Below are positions 35,144 to 44,941 of a stretch of 64,000 nt of DNA, one piece after another (within the stretch, counting starts at the first letter, position 1; the number at the start of each line of letters is the position of its first letter). The position numbers and the translations under genes were made by a program. This DNA comes from Agromyces bracchium (GTDB taxonomy: Bacteria; Actinomycetota; Actinomycetes; Actinomycetales; Microbacteriaceae), in the NCBI RefSeq assembly GCF_009709675.1, contig NZ_WMLB01000001.1, positions 1 through 64,000 on the forward strand, read 5' to 3'. The notes under the pieces are model-generated. The model was not told the origin of the DNA and made no database searches. It saw only the letters and a list, made by a program, of their open reading frames with translations.

Positions 35144-38100
35144 ATGAGCGTGGCGGTCTTCGGCCCGCTCACTCTCGAGGGGGTCTCGCTCAGCCCGAGG
35201 GAGCGCACGGTGCTCTCGGCGCTGGTCCTCCGCGCGGGTCGGCCGATCACGACCGACGAACTCGCCGAGGCGCTCTGGGGCGGCGATCTCCCGGAGACCT
35301 GGACGAAGCAACTGCAGGCGTCCATCGGCCGGTTGCGGAACGCGGTCGGACGCAACGGGATCGAGACGACGCCAGGCGCGTACACGCTGCGGATCGACCC
35401 CGACTCCGTCGATGCCGAGCGCTTCGAGCGCCTCGCGGCATCCGCCCGCCGTCACCTCGACGACGATCCCTCACGCGCGCTCGATGCCGCGGAACGCGCG
35501 CTGGAACTCTGGCGTGGCACGCCGTATGCCGACCTCGGATCGTGGCCCCCCGCCGTCGTGGAGGCGGGGCGTCTCGACGAGGAGCGGATGGAGCTGGAGG
35601 AGATCCGCGTCGACGCCCACCTCAGGCTGGGCGAGGACGCGGCATCCGTCGCCGATGCGGAGCGACTCGTGCGAGAGGCGCCGCTGCGGGAGCGGCGGTG
35701 GGTCCTGCTCGCCACAGCCCTGTACCGGAGCGGTCGCCAGGCCGACGCGCTCGCGGCCATCCGCGCCGCGCGCGAACGACTCGCCGACGAGCTCGGCGCG
35801 GAGCCCGGTACGGAGCTCGTGGAACTCGAGCTCGGCATCCTGCGGCACGACGATGCCCTCGACCTGGATGAGCCGCCCACGAGGGCGAGCGCAGCCTGCC
35901 CGTATCGCGGGTTGCAGCCGTTCGGCGTCGAGGACGAGGACGACTTCTTCGGTCGGGACGCCGACATCGAGGCCGCACTCGGCCGGCTCGGCCGGTCCCG
36001 ATTCCTCGCGGTGTCGGGCGCATCGGGAAGCGGGAAGTCCTCGCTCGTGCGCGCGGGCGTCGTCCCGGCCCTGCGGCGGCGCGGCGATCGTGTCGTCGTC
36101 CTCACCCCGGAACGGGACCTCGACGTGAGGATCCGGGAAGCCGCGTGGTCGGGGCGCACCGAGGTCGTGGTCGTCGACCAGTTCGAGGAGGTGTTCCACT
36201 CGGGCGAGGCCGACGTCGACACCGCCGCGCGTGCGATCGCGGAGGCCGCCGTGACGGGCACGACCGTCGTGCTGGTGGTGCGCTCGGACTTCCTCGACGA
36301 CTGCGCCGGCCACCCCGACCTGGCGCCGCTCGTGGCCGAGGGCGTCCACCTCGTCGGCCCGATGGCGCCCGCCGCCCTGCGGGAGGCCATCGAGCAACCC
36401 GCCCGGCGCGCCGGCCTCCGCCTCGAACCCGGGCTGGTCGAGCTCATGCTGCGGGATGCCGCGGGCGAGGCGGGCGCGCTCCCCCACCTCTCGCACGCAC
36501 TCGTCGAGACGTGGCTTCGGCGCGAGGGCGCGACCCTCACGGTCGCGGGATACGAGGCCTCCGGCGGCATCTCGGGCGCGATCGCCCAGTCGGCCGAACA
36601 CCTCTACCAGTCGATGGACGCCGATCAGCGCGTGACGTGCCGCCGGCTCCTCCTGCGGCTGGTGGCACTGGCGCCCGACGGAAGCCCCGTCCGCCGCAGG
36701 GTGCCGTCCAGACCGCTGCGAGCGGATGCCTCGCGGGAGCAGGTGCTCTCGATGCTGGCCGGATCGAGGCTCGTGAGCGCCGAGGCCGACTCGGTGGAGG
36801 TGGCGCACGAGTCCCTCGCCACCGCCTGGCCGCGCCTCCGCGCCTGGCTCGAGGAGGACGCCGAGGGCACGCGCATCCTCGCTGCCGTGGCTGCCGCCGC
36901 GGAGGCGTGGAGCGCCGCGGGCCGCCCCGACGACGATCTCCTGCGCGGGGCGCGCCTTCAGGCGGCCGTCGAGTGGCGGGATGCGGCGCCGCGGGACCTG
37001 ACCGACGTCGAGCGGGCGTTCCTCGACGCATCCGCCGCCCGAGCGACCGCGGAGGTGAAGCAGCTCGAGGAGCGCGCGGAGCGCGACCGGCGCCAGAACC
37101 GGCGGCTCCGCACGCTCCTCGTGGCCGCGGTGGGCTTGATCGTGCTGCTCGTCGGCGCCGGTTCCGTCGCCGTGGTCTCCTCGCGGGAGGCGAACGCGCA
37201 GCGCGACAGCGCTGCGCTCGAGGCGCTCGTCGCCACGTCGCTCGCGCTGCGCACGACCGAGCGCGATGTCTCGGCGCTCCTCGCCGCAGAGGCCTACCGA
37301 CGCTGGCCCGCCGACCCGCGCACGCGGTCGGGGCTGATGAGCACTCTGCAAGGCGCCGGCGGATTCCTCGGTACCGCGGTCGTGGCATCGTCCGGAGACG
37401 TCTACGGAAGCCTCATCCCCGGCACGGAGCGCGTGCTGGTCGTCACGGCCGTCGGGGAGGCCGGCATCCATGACGCCACGACCGGAGAGGTGGTCCGAGA
37501 ACTCGACCTCGGGTTCGATCCCGGCTCGACCCCGCCCGATCCGCTCGTCGAGGTGAGCGGCGATGGCCGGGTCGGCGCCGTGTTGTGGTCTGCGCACTCC
37601 CAGCCCGGTACGCGTCCCTCGTCCAACATCTCCACGCGGTCCGATCTCGTGGTGTTCGATCTCGAACGCGCCGACCGCATCGCGGGGCCGATCAGGATCG
37701 ACGTGGGAACCGGTGCGCTCGCCGTGAACGCCGACGGCTCGATCATCGCGATCGCCGAGTACCGAGACGGGGCCGTGACGCTCGTCTCGACCTCGGACCT
37801 GCTGATGCGCTCCATCGCCCGAGAGACACCCGTGGCGCCTCCCGCACCGTGGACCTTCAACTACCCGCACGCCGCTGCGCTCGCGTTCGACGGTCGAGAT
37901 CGACTCCTGGTCGGACGGTTCGACGACCGCGTCGACGTGATCGATCCCGCGTCGGCGTCGATCGAGACGACCATCCGAGTTCCCGAATCCTCTGCGAACG
38001 CCGCGATGGCGGTCGGCGCCTCGGGGCTCGTGATCGCGTCGGGGGCCTCCGGGCTCATCGCGTTCGAACCCGACGGGCGACGGATCCGGTGGTCGACGGA

Positions 38101-39475
38101 CCTCAGTCTGCCCGTCCCGGAGTCATGCAACTGGCTCGCCGTGTCGGAGTCGAGGCAACGCGTGTACTGCGGGAGCCGATTCGGGCGGATCGACGTGTTC
38201 GACCTCGCCGACGGCGCCCCGATTTCCGCGGAGGAGCTCGGTCCGTTCTACGGCGAGGTCGGAACGATCGACGTGAGCGCCGACGGCTCGATCCTGACCG
38301 CCGTCAGCGGCAGTCAGCCGATCATCACCAGGTGGCGGCTGGATGGGCTCGGCCTCGGCCGGCGGATGGTGGCCGCGGAGCACGCGTTGGCGGGACCGTA
38401 CTCGTTCGAAGGCTCATCCGTCGTGACGGCACCCCGGGCCGGCTCCGCGGTCGGCCTGCCCTTCGACATCGTCGGGCGCCAATCGGACGTACTCGAGCGC
38501 AGGCCGATCTTCGACGGGGTCGTCGTGGTGGACACGGTGACCGGCGACGTGAGCTATCGCTTCGACGGGCCGGTCAGCGATGTCGGCTGGACTCGAGGCT
38601 GGCGACTCTACGCGCGCTCAGCCGAGGACCGGTTGTTCCGCATCATCGATGCCGAGACCGGGCAGGTCGTCGGGACGCCCATCTGGGGGGTCGATTCGTT
38701 CGTCACCTCGCTCCGCGGCGTGGGACTGACTGCGGTGCGCGAGGACGGTCGCATCGAGGAGTTCGATCCGCAGACCGGTCGCGGGACCGGCGAGTCGTGG
38801 CGGGTGGAGGGGTTTCCGCAATGGCTCTCGGTCGCTCCCGGGGAGGACCGGATCGCCGTGACCCACTGGAGCGATGGATCGCCGTCGGACAAGGACACGT
38901 CGACGAGCGCGCGGGAAGGGACCTGGTTGGCGGTCCTCTCCGGTGATGACCATCGAATCCTGTACGACGAGCCGACGGAGGTCGACGCCCACGTCATGCT
39001 CGGGGGCGGCGAGCTCATCGGCATGGAGGGCACGCGCATGGGTCGGTACCGAACCGATCCCGTCGAACGCGTGGGAACGGTGCCCGGCGCCGTGGGCGAT
39101 CTGGAGCACCCGTCGCTGAGCGACGACTCACGCACCCTGCTCGTGATGGCCGGCGACGCCACCGCATTGCTCTACGACACGGCGACCGGAGCGCGGATCG
39201 GCGAGCCGTTCCCGACCGACGACCGTCCGCTCTCCGGAGCCATCCTGGACTACGCGGGCAACCCGATCGCGGTCTCGATGCCCGACGGGTTCCTCCGCCC
39301 TGATGGGCTCGAGATGGCTTTGACGATGCCCGAGGGCGTCGTCGCGTGGGATCTCGACCCCGACCACCAATTCGAGTTCGCCTGCCGGATCGCCGGACGC
39401 GACCTGACCGAGAGCGAGTGGCGCACGTACCTCGCCGGCCTCGGAGCACGACAGAGCACGTGCGGGTTCGACTGA
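35144..39475 (+). CDS. Transmembrane BTAD-nSTAND1-propeller regulator, paralogue 3
   Basis: 1443 residues starting MSVAVFGPLTLEGVSLSPRE. The same domain plan as paralogues 1 and 2 but more diverged: winged helix 1-82, BTAD about 88-232, CPYRGLQPFGVEDEDDFFGRD, Walker A GASGSGKS (about 288-295), Walker B VVVVDQFEEV, membrane helix LLVAAVGLIVLLVGAGSVAVVSS at about 665, then about 750 residues of propeller blades and the closing CRIAGRDLTESEWRTYL...STC. The propeller has two longer insertions than its paralogues. The long open frame reaching back to 34256 is not coding upstream of 35144. It is followed by a strong hairpin terminator and then convergent ilvC. A conserved KQLQA(S/L/F)..RLRNA recognition helix suggests a DNA target related to that of the other two. 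Confidence 0.9.
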   Translation: MSVAVFGPLTLEGVSLSPRERTVLSALVLRAGRPITTDELAEALWGGDLPETWTKQLQASIGRLRNAVGRNGIETTPGAYTLRIDPDSVDAERFERLAASARRHLDDDPSRALDAAERALELWRGTPYADLGSWPPAVVEAGRLDEERMELEEIRVDAHLRLGEDAASVADAERLVREAPLRERRWVLLATALYRSGRQADALAAIRAARERLADELGAEPGTELVELELGILRHDDALDLDEPPTRASAACPYRGLQPFGVEDEDDFFGRDADIEAALGRLGRSRFLAVSGASGSGKSSLVRAGVVPALRRRGDRVVVLTPERDLDVRIREAAWSGRTEVVVVDQFEEVFHSGEADVDTAARAIAEAAVTGTTVVLVVRSDFLDDCAGHPDLAPLVAEGVHLVGPMAPAALREAIEQPARRAGLRLEPGLVELMLRDAAGEAGALPHLSHALVETWLRREGATLTVAGYEASGGISGAIAQSAEHLYQSMDADQRVTCRRLLLRLVALAPDGSPVRRRVPSRPLRADASREQVLSMLAGSRLVSAEADSVEVAHESLATAWPRLRAWLEEDAEGTRILAAVAAAAEAWSAAGRPDDDLLRGARLQAAVEWRDAAPRDLTDVERAFLDASAARATAEVKQLEERAERDRRQNRRLRTLLVAAVGLIVLLVGAGSVAVVSSREANAQRDSAALEALVATSLALRTTERDVSALLAAEAYRRWPADPRTRSGLMSTLQGAGGFLGTAVVASSGDVYGSLIPGTERVLVVTAVGEAGIHDATTGEVVRELDLGFDPGSTPPDPLVEVSGDGRVGAVLWSAHSQPGTRPSSNISTRSDLVVFDLERADRIAGPIRIDVGTGALAVNADGSIIAIAEYRDGAVTLVSTSDLLMRSIARETPVAPPAPWTFNYPHAAALAFDGRDRLLVGRFDDRVDVIDPASASIETTIRVPESSANAAMAVGASGLVIASGASGLIAFEPDGRRIRWSTDLSLPVPESCNWLAVSESRQRVYCGSRFGRIDVFDLADGAPISAEELGPFYGEVGTIDVSADGSILTAVSGSQPIITRWRLDGLGLGRRMVAAEHALAGPYSFEGSSVVTAPRAGSAVGLPFDIVGRQSDVLERRPIFDGVVVVDTVTGDVSYRFDGPVSDVGWTRGWRLYARSAEDRLFRIIDAETGQVVGTPIWGVDSFVTSLRGVGLTAVREDGRIEEFDPQTGRGTGESWRVEGFPQWLSVAPGEDRIAVTHWSDGSPSDKDTSTSAREGTWLAVLSGDDHRILYDEPTEVDAHVMLGGGELIGMEGTRMGRYRTDPVERVGTVPGAVGDLEHPSLSDDSRTLLVMAGDATALLYDTATGARIGEPFPTDDRPLSGAILDYAGNPIAVSMPDGFLRPDGLEMALTMPEGVVAWDLDPDHQFEFACRIAGRDLTESEWRTYLAGLGARQSTCGFD

Positions 39476-39496
39476 CGTCGGGCGCCTGAACGCCGA

Positions 39497-39526
39497 CGGC
39501 GGGGCCGGCAAGAGCCGGCCCCGCCG
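39497..39526. terminator. 13-bp perfect hairpin after regulator paralogue 3
   Basis: CGGCGGGGCCGGC (39497-39509) pairs perfectly with GCCGGCCCCGCCG (39514-39526) around an AAGA tetraloop. It begins 21 bp after the stop. Confidence 0.85.
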
Positions 39527-39533
39527 TGCGGGT

Positions 39534-39577
39534 GGGTCTCGATACGCGTCCGCCTGCGGCGGGCGCTACTCGACCAA
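39534..39577 (+). repeat. Intergenic palindromic repeat, copy 2
   Basis: GGTCTCGATACGCG...CTACTCGACCAAC, the reverse complement of the unit at 20070-20116 with a different GC-rich centre. The two copies lie close to either edge of the serA-ilvC interval that holds the regulator block, in opposite orientation. Confidence 0.65.
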
Positions 39578-39585
39578 CGGAAGGA

Positions 39586-40769
<1,184 letters not shown>

Positions 40770-41279
40770 TCAGTTCTTGAAGACGCGTTCGGTGATGGAC
40801 TTGCCGCCGCGCCCGATGGCGAGGAGGCCCGACTGGGCGATCTCCTTGATGCCGTACGGCTCGAGGACCTTCAGCAGCGCGGTGGTCTTTCCCGAGTCGC
40901 CGGTGACCTCGATCACGAGCGCATCGGTCGAGACGTCGACGACGCGGGCGCGGAAGAGGTTGACGGCCTCGAGCACCTGCGAGCGCGTCGTGTTGTCGAC
41001 GCGGACCTTGATGAGCAGGTGCTCGCGCTGCACCGACTGCGTCGGGTCGAGCTCGACGATCTTGATCACGTTGACGAGCTTGTTCAGCTGCTTCGTGACC
41101 TGCTCGAGCGGCAGGTCCTCCACGTCGACGACGACGGTGATGCGGCTGAGGCCGTCGATCTCGGAGTGGCCGACCGCGAGCGACTCGATGTTGAAGCCGC
41201 GCCGCGCGAACAGCCCCGCGACGCGGGTCAGCAGGCCGGGCTTGTCCTCGACGAGGAGGGAGAGCACGTGGGTCGACAT
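40770..41279 (-). CDS. ilvN: Acetolactate synthase, small regulatory subunit
   Basis: 169 residues. An N-terminal ACT domain (HVLSLLVEDKPGLLTRVAGLFARRGFNIESLAVG, about 3-75) binds valine for feedback, and a C-terminal ferredoxin-like domain (about 85-165) completes the regulatory subunit. It activates and makes valine-sensitive the IlvB catalytic subunit. Its ATG at 41279 lies 2 bp beyond the ilvB TGA, with GGAGG inside the ilvB end, so the subunits are made together. Confidence 0.97.
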   Translation of the reverse strand: MSTHVLSLLVEDKPGLLTRVAGLFARRGFNIESLAVGHSEIDGLSRITVVVDVEDLPLEQVTKQLNKLVNVIKIVELDPTQSVQREHLLIKVRVDNTTRSQVLEAVNLFRARVVDVSTDALVIEVTGDSGKTTALLKVLEPYGIKEIAQSGLLAIGRGGKSITERVFKN

Positions 41280-41281
41280 GT

Positions 41282-43090
41282 TCAGTCCTCCTGGCTGAAG
41301 GCCGGCGAGTGGTCGCGGGCGTACTGGATGTAGGAGTTGGAGACGCCCTGCGGGACCATCGGCCACACCATGGCGTCGGCGGAGACGACGAAGTCGATCA
41401 CCACCGGGCGGTCGTTGGTCTCGAGCGCGAGCTTGATCGCGTCATCGACCTCCTCCTCCTTCGTGACCCGGATGCCGAGTGCGCCGTAGGCCTCGGCCAT
41501 CTTCACGAAGTCGGGGACGCGAACGGTGTCGTGTCCCGTGTTCAGGTCGGTGTTGGAGTACCGGCCGTCGTAGAACAGGGTCTGCCACTGGCGGACCATG
41601 CCGAGCGAGGAGTTGTTGATGACCGCGACCTTGATCGGGATGTCGTTCAGGGTGCAGGTCGCGAGCTCCTGGTTCGTCATCTGGAAGCAGCCGTCGCCGT
41701 CGATCGCCCACACGGTGCGGTTCGGCTCGGCGACCTTGGCGCCCATGGCCGCCGGCACCGCGTAGCCCATGGTGCCCGCGCCGCCGGAGTTCAGCCACGA
41801 GTTCGGCCGCTCGTACTTGATGAACTGCGCGGCCCACATCTGGTGCTGGCCGACGCCCGCGGCGTAGACGCCCTCGGGACCGGTGAGCTCGCCGATGCGC
41901 TGGATCACGTACTGCGGCGCGAGCAGGCCGTCGGAGGTCGGCGCGAATCCGAGCGGGTACTCGGTGCGGAGGCCGTCGAGCGTGGCCCACCACTCCTCGA
42001 GGTCGGGCTGCGCCGCCTTCGTGACCTCGCGGTACGCGGCGAGCAGGTCGACGAGCACCTCCTTCGCGTCGCCCACGATGGGCACGTCGGCCGCGCGGAT
42101 CTTGCCGATCTCGGCCGGGTCGATGTCGACGTGGACGACCTTCGCGTCGGGCGCGAAGAGCGCCGCCTTGCCGGTCACGCGATCGTCGAAGCGTGCGCCG
42201 AGCACGATCAGCAGGTCGGACTCCTGCAGCGCGAGCACCGCCGGGACGGTGCCGTGCATGCCCGGCATGCCGAGGTGCTGCTGATGCGAGTCGGGGAACG
42301 CGCCGCGGGCCATCAGCGTCGTGACGACGGGCGCCTTCGTCGCCTCGGCGAAGGCCGTCAGCTCGTCGGAGGCTCCGGCGCGGATGATGCCGCCGCCCAC
42401 GTACAGCACGGGGCGCTTCGCCTCGGCGATGAGCTGCGCGGCGGCGAGCACCTGCTTGCCGTGCGCCTTCGTGATCGGGCGGTAGCCGGGCAGGTCGAGC
42501 TTCGGCGGCCACGAGAAGGCGAACGTCGCCTGCTGCGCGTCCTTCGTGATGTCGACGAGCACCGGGCCCGGGCGACCGGTCGAGGCGATGTGCGCCGCGG
42601 CCGCGATCGTCGCCGGGATCTCCTCCGCGCGCTTGACGAGGAAGGAGTGCTTCGTGATCGGCATCGTGATGCCGACGATGTCGGCCTCCTGGAACGCGTC
42701 GGTGCCCATGAGGTTCGAGAACACCTGGCCGGTGATCGCGAGCAGCGGCACCGAGTCCATGTGCGCGTCGGCGATGGCCGTCACGAGGTTCGTCGCGCCG
42801 GGGCCCGAGGTCGCGATCGCGACGCCGAGCTTGCCGGTCGAGGACGCGTAGCCCTCGGCGGCGTGGCCGGCACCCTGCTCGTGGCGGACCAGGATGTGCC
42901 GCAGGCGACGGCTGTCGAGCAGCGGGTCGTAGACGGGCAGGATCGCACCGCCGGGCAGTCCGAACACGTCGGTGATGCCGATGAGCTCGAGCGATCGCAC
43001 GACCGCCTCGGCTCCGGTGAGCATCTCGGGCCCGTTCTGGGACTGCGACAGGGTGGCGGGCGATGGCACGGGGTTGGCTTCCGTGGTCAT
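41282..43090 (-). CDS. ilvB: Acetolactate synthase, large catalytic subunit
   Basis: 602 residues; thiamine-diphosphate enzyme making acetolactate and acetohydroxybutyrate. The catalytic glutamate is in [19 protein letters not shown] region ARFDDRVTG, and the TPP/Mg motif is [32 protein letters not shown] start it at the ATG at 43090, which follows AGGAATCGA; an ATG 15 nt upstream lacks a ribosome-binding site and the longer frame upstream overlaps ilvD. It lies 46 bp after ilvD, too short for a leader-peptide attenuator. Confidence 0.97.
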   Translation of the reverse strand: MTTEANPVPSPATLSQSQNGPEMLTGAEAVVRSLELIGITDVFGLPGGAILPVYDPLLDSRRLRHILVRHEQGAGHAAEGYASSTGKLGVAIATSGPGATNLVTAIADAHMDSVPLLAITGQVFSNLMGTDAFQEADIVGITMPITKHSFLVKRAEEIPATIAAAAHIASTGRPGPVLVDITKDAQQATFAFSWPPKLDLPGYRPITKAHGKQVLAAAQLIAEAKRPVLYVGGGIIRAGASDELTAFAEATKAPVVTTLMARGAFPDSHQQHLGMPGMHGTVPAVLALQESDLLIVLGARFDDRVTGKAALFAPDAKVVHVDIDPAEIGKIRAADVPIVGDAKEVLVDLLAAYREVTKAAQPDLEEWWATLDGLRTEYPLGFAPTSDGLLAPQYVIQRIGELTGPEGVYAAGVGQHQMWAAQFIKYERPNSWLNSGGAGTMGYAVPAAMGAKVAEPNRTVWAIDGDGCFQMTNQELATCTLNDIPIKVAVINNSSLGMVRQWQTLFYDGRYSNTDLNTGHDTVRVPDFVKMAEAYGALGIRVTKEEEVDDAIKLALETNDRPVVIDFVVSADAMVWPMVPQGVSNSYIQYARDHSPAFSQED

Positions 43091-43136
43091 TCGATTCCTG
43101 TTCATGGTGATGGTGAGTTCGGGACAGGCGAGAGCC

Positions 43137-44831
43137 TCAGCCCGTGGTCGCGCCTTCGGCTGCGGAGCGCACGAGCTTGGAGTACTTCGCGAGGACGCCT
43201 CGGGTGTAGCGCGGAGGAAGCGGAGCCCAGCCGTCACGGCGGGCTGCCAGCTCGGACTCGTCGACCAGTAGGTCGATGGAACGAGCCGCGATATCGACCC
43301 GAATCAGATCACCATCGCGCACGAAGGCGATCGGACCTGCGTCCACCGCCTCGGGTGCCAGATGGCCGATGCACAGGCCGGTTGTGCCGCCTGAGAATCG
43401 ACCGTCCGTCAAGAGTAGTACATCTTTTCCGAGCCCAGCGCCCTTGATGGCGGCGGTGATGGCGAGCATCTCGCGCATGCCGGGCCCGCCCTTCGGGCCC
43501 TCGTAGCGGATGACGACCACGTCGCCGTGCTTGATCTCGCCCGCGGTGAGCGCGTCCATGGCCGCACGCTCGCGCTCGAACACGCGCGCGGGGCCCTCGA
43601 AGGTCGCGGCGTCGAAGCCCGCGGTCTTCACGACCGCGCCCTCGGGTGCGAGCGAGCCGTGCAGGATCGTGAGGCCGCCGGTCTCGTGGATCGGGTCGTC
43701 GAGCGTGCGGAGCACCTCGCCGTCGAGCGCCGGGATGTCCATCTCGGCGAGGTTCTCGGCGAGGGTCTTGCCCGTGACGGTGAGCGCGTCGCCGTGCATG
43801 AGCCCCGCGTCGAGCAGCGCCTTCATCAGGACCGGGAGGCCGCCGCGGCGGTCGACGTCGTTCATGACGTACTTGCCGAAGGGCTTCAGGTCGCCGATGT
43901 GCGGCACCTTCGAGCCGATGCGGTTGAAGTCGTCGAGCGTGAGCTCGACCTCGGCCTCGCGCGCGATGGCGAGCAGGTGCAGCACGATGTTGGTCGAGCC
44001 GCCGAGCGCCATGCCGACCGCGATGGCGTTCTCGAACGCCTTCTTGGTGAGGATCTGCCGCGCGGTGATGCCCTGGTTCAGCAGGTTCACGACGGCCTCG
44101 CCGGAGCGGTGCGCGTAGTAGTCGCGGCGGCGGTCGGCCGACGCGGGCGACGCCGATCCCGGCAGCGAGAGGCCGAGCGCCTCGGCGACCGAGGCCATGG
44201 TGTTCGCGGTGTACATGCCGCCGCACGCGCCCTCGCCGGGTGCGAAGGCGCACTCGATGCGCTTGGCGTCCTCCTCGCTCATCTTGCCGGCCTTGACCGC
44301 GCCGACCGCCTCGAACGAGTCGATGATCGTGATGTCCTTCTCGGTGCCGTCGGAGAGGCGCACCCAGCCGGGCGCGATCGAGCCGGCGTAGAGGAACACC
44401 GAGGCGAGGTCGAGTCGTGCGGCGGCCATGAGCATGCCCGGGATCGACTTGTCGCAGCCCGCGAGCAGCACCGAGCCGTCGAGGCGCTCGGCCTGCATGA
44501 CGACCTCGACCGAATCGGCGATGACCTCGCGCGAGACGAGCGAGAAGTGCATGCCCTCGTGGCCCATCGAGATGCCGTCGGAGACCGAGACGGTGCCGAA
44601 CTGCAGCGGGTACCCGCCGCCGCCGTGCACGCCCTCCTTCGCGGCCTGTGCGAGTCGCGCGAGCGAGAGGTTGCAGGGCGTGATCTCGTTCCACGACGAC
44701 GCGATGCCGACCTGGGGCTTGTCCCAGTCGGCGTCGCCCATCCCGACCGCGCGGAGCATCCCGCGGCTGGTGGTGGCCTCGATGCCATCCGTGACGACGC
44801 GACTGCGGGGCTTGGGATCGATCTCCGACAT
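43137..44831 (-). CDS. ilvD: Dihydroxy-acid dehydratase
   Basis: 564 residues; the iron-sulfur dehydratase that precedes the final aminotransfer in valine and isoleucine synthesis. The three cluster cysteines are in [26 protein letters not shown] and [16 protein letters not shown]. The C-terminal domain has [19 protein letters not shown]. First gene of the ilvDBNC run on this strand; its promoter must be in the 110 bp before it (44832-44941), where I see no T-box or attenuator. Confidence 0.96.
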   Translation of the reverse strand: MSEIDPKPRSRVVTDGIEATTSRGMLRAVGMGDADWDKPQVGIASSWNEITPCNLSLARLAQAAKEGVHGGGGYPLQFGTVSVSDGISMGHEGMHFSLVSREVIADSVEVVMQAERLDGSVLLAGCDKSIPGMLMAAARLDLASVFLYAGSIAPGWVRLSDGTEKDITIIDSFEAVGAVKAGKMSEEDAKRIECAFAPGEGACGGMYTANTMASVAEALGLSLPGSASPASADRRRDYYAHRSGEAVVNLLNQGITARQILTKKAFENAIAVGMALGGSTNIVLHLLAIAREAEVELTLDDFNRIGSKVPHIGDLKPFGKYVMNDVDRRGGLPVLMKALLDAGLMHGDALTVTGKTLAENLAEMDIPALDGEVLRTLDDPIHETGGLTILHGSLAPEGAVVKTAGFDAATFEGPARVFERERAAMDALTAGEIKHGDVVVIRYEGPKGGPGMREMLAITAAIKGAGLGKDVLLLTDGRFSGGTTGLCIGHLAPEAVDAGPIAFVRDGDLIRVDIAARSIDLLVDESELAARRDGWAPLPPRYTRGVLAKYSKLVRSAAEGATTG

Positions 44832-44941
44832 GGGTCGAGTCTACGGGCCGTCGGATACCGGTTTCGCCGCGCGTGCGTCGCTCGCGGCGGCATCCGTTCG
44901 CCACGGTGTCGAGGGCGGGGCGGATGTCGCGCCGCGCCGTC

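Noticed and set aside
22148..39475. The STAND proteins as antiphage (AVAST/Avs-like) NTPases
   Set aside because: Their N-terminal domain is a DNA-binding BTAD module, not a nuclease or protease, and they have operator arrays and a membrane helix. Signalling fits better.
41309..43447. A 712-residue plus-strand frame opposite ilvB
   Set aside because: Shadow frame; ilvB on the other strand has intact TPP and FAD motifs.
44832..44941. T-box or leader-peptide attenuator before ilvD
   Set aside because: No run of Leu/Val/Ile codons with a start and no specifier-loop structure or T-box sequence could be found in 110 bp.
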